Source: Microcebus murinus
Lineage: Eukaryota; Chordata; Mammalia; Primates; Cheirogaleidae
DNA length: 64,000 nucleotides
NCBI RefSeq assembly: GCF_040939455.1
Contig: NC_134108.1
Location: forward strand, 12,243,501 to 12,307,500
Direction of reading: 5' to 3'
The position numbers and the translations under genes are program-made. The notes beneath the pieces were generated by a model. That model searched no databases. It saw only the letters and a list, made by a program, of their open reading frames with translations, and was not told where the DNA came from. Of this stretch, positions 57,935 through 64,000 are shown piece by piece. Every line of letters begins with the position of its first letter. Position 1 is the stretch's first letter.

Positions 57935-58040
57935 AGCTAACATTTATTTAGCACTTTGAGATACAAAGATGGCTCATTTACATGATCACATTTGACATCC
58001 AGAAGTTTTCAAAATAGACACGATTACTCCTCACTTTACA
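57935..58040 (-). mobile_element. MIR SINE fragment
   Basis: 'aaagctaacatttatttagca' then 'ctttgagatacaaagatggct', 'catttacatgatcacatttga' and 'ctcctcactttacag' are reversed MIR blocks. It stops where a second MIR copy begins. Confidence 0.65.
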
Positions 58041-58740
58041 GTGGCCCTGTGCTTGGAGCTTTACCTGTTTTAGTTTCCTATTGCTGTTGTAACAAATTTA
58101 GTGGCTTGAAACAATGCAGATATATTATCTTACAGTTATAGAGATCAGAAGTTCTAAAGTCAACATATTGGCAGGGCTGAGTTCTGTCTGAGGGTTCTTG
58201 TAGAAGGTCCATTTCTTTGCCTTGTCCAGCTTGTGGTTCCCTCCCACCATGTTCAAAGCCAGCAGTGAAGCACCTTCCAGTCTCTCTGCCTGTGCCCCCA
58301 TTGCTACATTTCTTCTATCTCTCCGACTCTTTTTCTTTCATTTTATAAGGACCTTTGTGATTATATTGTGTCCTTCTAAATAATCTAAGATAATCACCTC
58401 ACTTGAAGATCCTTAACTTAATACCATCTGCAAAGCACTTTTTTCTATGCAAGGTAACATATTCACAGGCTCTGGGGATTAGGATGAGGGCATCCTTGCT
58501 GGGTGGGGGTAGGAGGACATTATTTAGCCTGCACACCTATATTATCTCATTTAATCTCACAGCAACACTGTAGAGGCTATATTATTTTCTCCATTTTATA
58601 ATATCAAGGAAATAGACACAAAAAGATTGAGTAGCTTGTTCAAGATAATGAAATTTTATTAAGTGGCAGACTGGCCATACCCTCGGGTCTGTCTACAAAG
58701 CCCATGCTTTTTCCTTAAACACTAATTTCAAATCTGCTAT
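58041..58740 (-). mobile_element. MIR SINE split by an MLT1 LTR
   Basis: 'ccctgtgcttggagctttac' (to about 58064) resumes after the LTR with 'tatattatctcatttaatctc' (58538 on). It continues 'attttctccattttataatat', 'ttaagtggcagactggccata' and 'gtctacaaagcccatgctttt'. Joining the two sides gives a normal MIR order, showing the LTR was inserted into it. Confidence 0.8.
58066..58535 (-). mobile_element. MLT1-type (MLT1C/D-like) solo LTR, nearly full length
   Basis: The minus-strand LTR begins TGTTTTAGTTTCCTATTGCTG. It continues 'agtggcttgaaacaatgcaga', 'ttatcttacagttatagagat', 'ggcagggctgagttctgtctg', 'ataaggacctttgtgattata' and 'gatccttaacttaata', ending 'attatttagcctgcaca'. About 470 bases. 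It lacks internal sequence, so it is a solo LTR. ACC(T) occurs on both sides, compatible with a decayed 5-bp duplication. Confidence 0.9.
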
Positions 58741-59384
58741 TCTCAAGGACTTTCTTCCAGATGATAATATTACATGCTTCAGACAAAAAAAGGTGAAAAA
58801 ATTGGGGGGAAAAGCTTCATACTATAGCCTTATTAGAGGTTCGTAATGTGCATGATAATTTTGTAAGCATCAGATTCCTAAAACAACACTCCTCTAACAT
58901 GTTTTGCTTAACCCGGCATCTCCTAAATTGTCTGTGCAAGAACAATTATTAAATTGTTTTGGGAGAATAGGGCAGGGATCCTACATATAAACCTCTCCCC
59001 AAATGGAAACAGTTTAATTTTGATAAACATTAGGCAGATTTTGCATTCCTTTATATACAATTTATATAGTTTTAAAGGTAACATTATTTAACAAAGTTCA
59101 CTCAGTTACTAATTAGCAGGTCACAGTCTGAAGGCCAAGTCTTCTGACCTTAAATAAAATATTTTTTCCTTTACATTACTGTTGTAGAGACTCACAACCA
59201 TTAAAAAAACACACATACACATTTGAAAGATTTGTTCTACTAAAGCACATGTCCAAAGAATTTTTAATTTATTTCTGAAGCAATAGCAAGCAACTACTTA
59301 ATGAAAATCATAGAAGAAAAGATTGATGTTGGGCTTAAACTTTTTTTTAATAGGTATTTCTCTGAAAGTAACTATTATCTGTTC
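58741..59384. other. No recognised feature
   Basis: About 640 bases of AT-rich sequence, no repeat recognised. Confidence 0.5.
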
Positions 59385-59480
59385 AGAACCTTAGATGAAT
59401 TGCTTGAACTCTTTAAATCTTTTTTCACATCTGTAAAATGATGGTATTACAAACCACATAGAATTTCGAAGTTAGTTAAA
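59385..59480 (+). mobile_element. MIR SINE fragment
   Basis: 'gaattgcttgaactctttaaa' then 'tcttttttcacatctgtaaaa' and 'tgatggtattac' follow the forward MIR core ('acttaacctctctgtgcctca ... atctgtaaaatggg'). Confidence 0.55.
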
Positions 59481-61064
59481 TGGTTACTAATACTTATTGA
59501 ATACTTATCCTGTTGCCAGATGCTTTTGTGTTTGAGCTTAGGACTTGGAATTTTGAACTTCAGTGAAGCCAATTTCTGTGCTTTCTTTTCCATTTGAAAT
59601 AATATTGGAGTAAATTACTTTAAAGTACTAAATTTGCTTCCAAGTTTATCCAATTAGAAAAATCCTTATCCTTTCACAATGATGTGGCAGCTCTTTCCTT
59701 AGGTCATCATCAAACAAACTGGTAAAACACTAGAGATTTTTTGTTCCTTTTCAATTTTCTGATTTTATGAATTTAATTTTCTTCATCTTTTTAATGGACA
59801 GGCCATCATTGTATCAGTTACTTTTGAGTTATGAACTTGATATAAATAATTCTCTTTTGTTGTCATTATTTTGATCAGCATTTAAATCTTCCTTTAGCAA
59901 AACATTTGACATTGCAGAGAATTCATTTGATCTAATTGAGTTGTGAATTTGATGAGAATGATTTTCTTGTTTATTTCCATTGTTTGATCAATGGTTAAAT
60001 CTTCATTAAATTAACAATTAGTAAAACCCTGTTTGTACATTGCATATTAACCACACTCATTGGCATCTTGCTTGCTGTCATTGGTTTTAGTCTTTCAAAT
60101 GCTTGTGTAAGCACATGTAAGCACATGGCCTTCTAGAAAATTTTCTGTTTTTAATTTCAGCTCTTTATTTTCTTTACTTCCATTCTTGTATTTTTTTTCT
60201 ATTTCTTTATCAACTTTTAATCATTCTCAATGATCTAAAGGATTAAATAATGTAGCCAGGACATATAAAATTTAAATCCATTTTACAAAGTATGTACATT
60301 AAAATAAATGATTGAAATATTAAAATTATTGTCATAATTTATTTTTCTTCTCAATATTAAAAATTACTTATTAGAATTTGAGTATCATGTGATACTGAGT
60401 TTTTCTATTTGACTTTTTGGAAATGTAAGTCTGATTAAATAGTTCTATGAAATAAAAATACTTGCAATTCTAGCACTCACTGTCCATCTAGTTGCCAATG
60501 TAAAAATTCACTATTAGCTTCACTTGTGTTCTATCTGGACATACACATACATGTATGCTTGCACCCACACACACAAACATAAGAGCAACATGATTGTTTA
60601 CTATTGCAATATGTACTTTAGCTGCCATATTCAAATGTTTCAGAACTGTTCTGATTAGTTAATACCTCTGCAATTATAATTTGGCATAGAAATAGAAAAA
60701 AGAAAATAAAGGCTTTGTAATAATTGGAAACAACACGTAGTAATTTAAGAATCTTTTATAATCACACTAAGAGGACGAATTTCATAAGTAATTTGTCTTG
60801 CCTCTTACTTAAATGTTTTCCTGCTCAAATTCTCCTCACATTATAAAGCAGAGTCTGTTGGTAAAGTTGGTTGCAATTAACCAACTTCATGATGTTTGAA
60901 AAGCTGATATTTGTTTTGAGAACAGATTGGGTATTGCTGAAGTGAAGCATGTTTTGGGGCATTCTGAACAATGTACTCAATTTTCTTGATGTTCCTCGCT
61001 GATAATCACAATGTTGGTTCTTTTTTCCCTTGAGTTTTCAGCAAACATTTCTTTTTCACCTCTT
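59481..61064. other. 1.6 kb, unrecognised apart from a diverged tandem duplication
   Basis: AT-rich. The duplication at 59826-60044 is listed separately. A short CA-rich stretch lies at 60536-60582. No gene or named repeat. Confidence 0.5.
59826..60044 (+). repeat. Diverged tandem duplication, about 112-base period
   Basis: Unit A (59826-59916) starts GAGTTATGAACTTGAT and ends 'gacattgca'. Unit B (59938-60044) starts GAGTTGTGAATTTGAT and ends 'gtacattgca'. Both share 'tttgatca' and 'taaatcttc' at matching offsets. Divergence indicates an old event. Confidence 0.7.
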
Positions 61065-61165
61065 TTAATGTATATTCAATAAGTACATAACAATTGCTCA
61101 TTATATATGGGGCACAGAACAGTACAAAGTAGGCATAGAAAATTAGGAGGTTAGAAAGACAGAAT
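61065..61165 (-). mobile_element. Possible L2 remnant (weak)
   Basis: 'tattcaataagtacataacaa' then 'ggggcacagaacagtacaaag' distantly follows the reversed L2 3' region. Not secure. Confidence 0.3.
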
Positions 61166-61773
61166 CCTTATCTTACCTTACCTTACCTTCTAATGTGAGG
61201 GAAAAGACAAATGTACCAAAAATGATTAGGAAGGTGAATGAAAGTTCTATGGAGGTGTTAAACCATGGTGATAAACAATGCAGGAAAAGAAGAGATTTGG
61301 GGTTTAACCAGAGGGTAACGAAAATGAAAAATAACTTAGAATTCTTAAGTTGCAACACTAGATTCATCTTTTAGTCTCTGTGTTCTTTATTCTCTTTTCC
61401 TTTCAGTTTACTTGTAGTAATTTTAATTTACTTCCTTGAACTATGAAAAGTTTCAGAAAAAAATATCTGGAACATGTTTCATGTTCTTAGTACAGTGATT
61501 CTAATTCAAAGAATTAAGTACAACTCTAAACCTGACAATATGCATCTACCACCCACATTTTCACTTTGAAAAATTTACTAAAACTAAAGGACTGACTTAA
61601 ATATAGCCTTATAACATAGCCCATTCAATCTAGAAAGTCATTCTTTAAAAAAAAAAACATGACCATACATGTTAAGATCTTAGGCATCTTTTTATTTATG
61701 GAAAGTATTACATCACTTAATATTCTACTGCAGTGATAATAATAAATTATTTAACTTTTTACTATGTACTAGC
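61166..61773. other. No recognised feature
   Basis: About 610 bases. The CTTAC(C) triple at 61172-61189 is a short local repeat ('ttaccttaccttacc'). Nothing else recognised. Confidence 0.5.
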
Positions 61774-62125
61774 ATCAAAGGAAAATTGATCTGGACAAGT
61801 TAAACAGGCAAAGAAGACTTTATTCAAGACTATTGCAATAGAGGAGAAATACTGAACTCAGCCTTGCTGAAACAGAGGGAGGAAACTAGTGAGGATGTAC
61901 CGGACATTATAAGGGGAGTAATTGGTCAGTGTGATTAGACCACCTGTCCCTCCTAATTGTTGCTTATTGAAGTTAGGCTCCTGCCCTCCCAAAGTCTGGG
62001 AGATAGGGATGCTTATTTCTTTCAATGATTATATCCAAAGACATTCCTAAGTTGAGAAAGACAGGTCCTAGGTTGACAAATTAGTATCAGGAAAAAAATC
62101 TGTCTAAATATTAGGCAAATTGAGG
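61774..62125 (-). mobile_element. ERV1-like LTR, minus strand (name not assigned)
   Basis: The minus strand reads as an LTR. The 3' part has 'tgcaatagtcttgaataaagt' with the AATAAA poly(A) signal at about 61821-61826 (plus-strand TTTATT). It is followed by 'cttctttgcctgtttaacttg' and a TTTTCCTTTGA end near 61774. The body contains 'cccagactttgggagggcagg' and 'agcatccctatctccc'. It resembles MER4/MER61-group LTRs as I remember them. The left and right ends are approximate, and no internal sequence adjoins. Confidence 0.6.
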
Positions 62126-62159
62126 GAAATGTTGAAGATGTTTTGGTCTCTAGATACTG

Positions 62160-62350
62160 AGTTTATTTGTATATGTCACCTTGTTTAATTTCCATAAAAA
62201 TGTGTATCAGGAAGATTTTATGTTAATCTTTGTTTTAAAGTTATGAAATTAAGGCACTGTGGGACCAAATGAATTGCCTAAGATCATAGAGACTTTAAGA
62301 GACACTAATGACAGTGGAACCTGGGCTGTGTAATATGTTAGGACAACCCA
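62160..62350 (-). mobile_element. MIR SINE
   Basis: 'tgtttaatttccataaaaatg', 'gaaattaaggcactgtgggac', 'gaattgcctaagatcatagag' and 'gacagtggaacctgggctgtg' follow the reversed MIR order through to the head. Confidence 0.7.
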
Positions 62351-62364
62351 TTAGACTCTACAAA

Positions 62365-62480
62365 GTACATTTTTCATATTGAATCTCCACAATGACTCTA
62401 TGAGATTGTTACTTTTTCACAAAGGGAACCTCAGACTCATAGAATGATGACCAAAATGAAATACAGTTGGTGAGTGGAAA
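62365..62480 (-). mobile_element. Second MIR fragment
   Basis: 'gaatctccacaatgactctat' then 'gagattgttactttttcacaa' and 'agggaacctcagactcatag' repeat the reversed MIR 3' core. It is a second adjacent copy, its end disturbed by the duplication at 62472. Confidence 0.6.
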
Positions 62481-62531
62481 TTTCATCTTGTTACTATCAT
62501 AGAGTGGATATTTCATCTTGTCACTATCCCA
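62472..62531 (+). repeat. 30-base tandem duplication
   Basis: GAGTGG(A/T)ATTTCATCTTGT is repeated at 62472 and 62502 with about 27 of 30 positions identical. Confidence 0.9.
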
Positions 62532-62689
62532 GAGCTGCTTTATTGAATTATTCACTGAAGTAAATACTTTGACCATTCTCAAAAAGCAAGTGGGCTTGGC
62601 AAACAATGGTTAAAGCTGATGGCTTACCAAAAGCATTGTATATTTTTGCTTAGTGAGAAAAAGACTAGAGATCATTTTTTACATGTTTA

Positions 62690-62830
62690 CATTTTTTGCA
62701 AGTTTACAAAAAATTATGGAAAATAATAAAAGTGAACACCCATGTACTTACCATCTAAGTTTTTCAAATATTGTTATTTTAATGTATTTACTTTAGATCT
62801 TTTTGTTTCTTTTCTTATTTTATAAGAAAA
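62690..62830 (-). mobile_element. L1M 3' UTR-like fragment (weak)
   Basis: 'gaaaataataaaagtgaacac' then 'ccatgtacttaccatctaagt' resembles the reversed L1M 3' UTR also seen at 33630-33680 ('gtataatgaaactacatgtaa ... ccattacatg'). Confidence 0.45.
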
Positions 62831-64000
62831 TAAAATGTGAACTGGGAACTCATTGTAATTCCTGAATATGACACTTTATGCTTTAACCAATTCAAGAGAA
62901 ATTTCAAAATCAATTCGCAGTTTGGAAGTTTCAGTTAATTCAGGGAAATTCATAGTTTGTAGAGTTCTCAATCCTTATTGCCCACATCATGCAAGAGGAC
63001 TCAACTCCTTTCCTTGTGTAGACATTAAAATCCAATTGCTTTGCTCATTAAGACATGTTCCCACTCAGCAATTCATAGCATGAGTTCATTGGCTTGCTGT
63101 CAATTCTACAATTTTTGTCTCTGACATTATTTCCAATTTTCTTGCAACTTTGTTATGACTTTAAAAGATTTCCTGTTATATATTTCCCAGAACTTTTAGC
63201 TTTCCCCCCCCCCTTTATGAGGAGGAGCATTTTCAGATTTTTGAGATCTTGCTTTCCAGCAAACTCTCACATATTGATGTGGATACTTTCAGTGACTCTG
63301 ACTCTTGTGGTCATGCATATATATCATTAAATAAACATTAATGTATTCCAATTGCATGCAAATTTTTGAGCCTACTTGAAAACTTCAGATTAAAAACTAT
63401 TGGATGTGGATTTTATGTACTTTTTTCTACATTTTATGTGCTGACTATTTAATGCAGTTGAGTCATGCCATAAAAGTAATTATATTCTTGGATTTCCACT
63501 TGAAAGTTGTCATAGTATGCATGCTAGCCTAAACTCTTCCTCAGCACTGACTCCTGTATGGAAATCCAGAATCATTTATAGAAATGAGGACTGATGAATG
63601 ATTTGAGGACTGAATACAAGTTACATATTTAAGCTGATCCTACATTCTTTGTTCAAGTATACTGTGGTTTTGAAGGGAAGTGACAGGCATCAGCCTAAGG
63701 CATCAGCCTACCAAAATGGCCCTTTCTCACAAATTATTTTTCCAGAGAAATTTTGCTGAATTACAAGTCATCAAATTTTACCTCTGAGTCAATTGCTATA
63801 CTTAGATCAATAGCTAATAAATAGCACACAATAGATAATAAATAGCTAAAAATTAGCACATGATCTGGTGTGCTAGGATCTAGTTTAATGAGTTTAAACA
63901 CAGGATCTACTTTAATGAGTTCTCCTTCCTGTTATCACTTTACTCTAACCCAGTTGATAAATCTCATATACTTTTAAATACTTGAAAAGTGGGGTTTTCG
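62831..64000. other. 1.2 kb without a recognised feature
   Basis: A run of C (9 bases) lies at about 63205-63213. Direct repeats of 'ataaatagct' lie at about 63816-63850. Short frames of 71-78 codons have no domain. Confidence 0.5.

Overview
This window is nuclear DNA from a mammal, and the repeats point to a strepsirrhine primate, probably a lemur. The best evidence is a full dimeric Alu at 12711-13039. Its right monomer has the GCTAGGCTGACGCC signature that I associate with lemur Alus, and it sits between perfect 13-bp target-site duplications. Two LINE-1 copies (about 21165-21712 and 37419-37512) end in the 3' tail typical of strepsirrhine L1. The rest is AT-rich and full of old mammalian repeats (L1M, L2, MIR, MER1/MER3/MER5A, MLT1, Tigger). 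Repeat names are recalled from consensus sequences, not computed, so subfamily names are approximate.

I see no host protein-coding gene, no convincing exon and no RNA gene. The open frames are pieces of L1 ORF2, frames opened by microsatellites, or short chance frames, several of which do not begin with ATG. The window reads as intergenic or deep intronic sequence.

Layout: 0-3.7 kb holds an L1 with an inverted 5' part next to (probably inside) a Tigger element, an older L1, an MLT1 LTR, an L2 and a MIR. 3.7-7.4 kb is mostly unrecognised. 7.6-18 kb is a pile of decayed plus-strand L1 fragments interrupted by the young Alu, a MIR and a monomeric Alu. 19.6-24.2 kb carries several hAT elements, a lineage-specific L1 end and a long purine microsatellite. 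24-33 kb is mainly unique, with small repeat remnants. 33-37 kb is an L2 followed by a minus-strand L1M containing an older Alu. 39.7-40.0 kb is a small CpG-enriched stretch with promoter-like and CTCF-like motifs, the best regulatory candidate here. 49.4-51.3 kb is a broken minus-strand ERVL-type provirus with integrase catalytic-core remnants upstream of its 3' LTR. 51.7-52.0 and 56.8-57.0 kb are long pyrimidine arrays. 57.9-58.7 kb shows an MLT1 LTR inserted in a MIR. The end carries an ERV LTR, MIRs and unrecognised sequence.

No genes act together here. The interest lies in transposon history (nesting, twin priming, target-site duplications), unstable simple repeats and a few candidate regulatory motifs. 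I found no undescribed biological system that the sequence would support.
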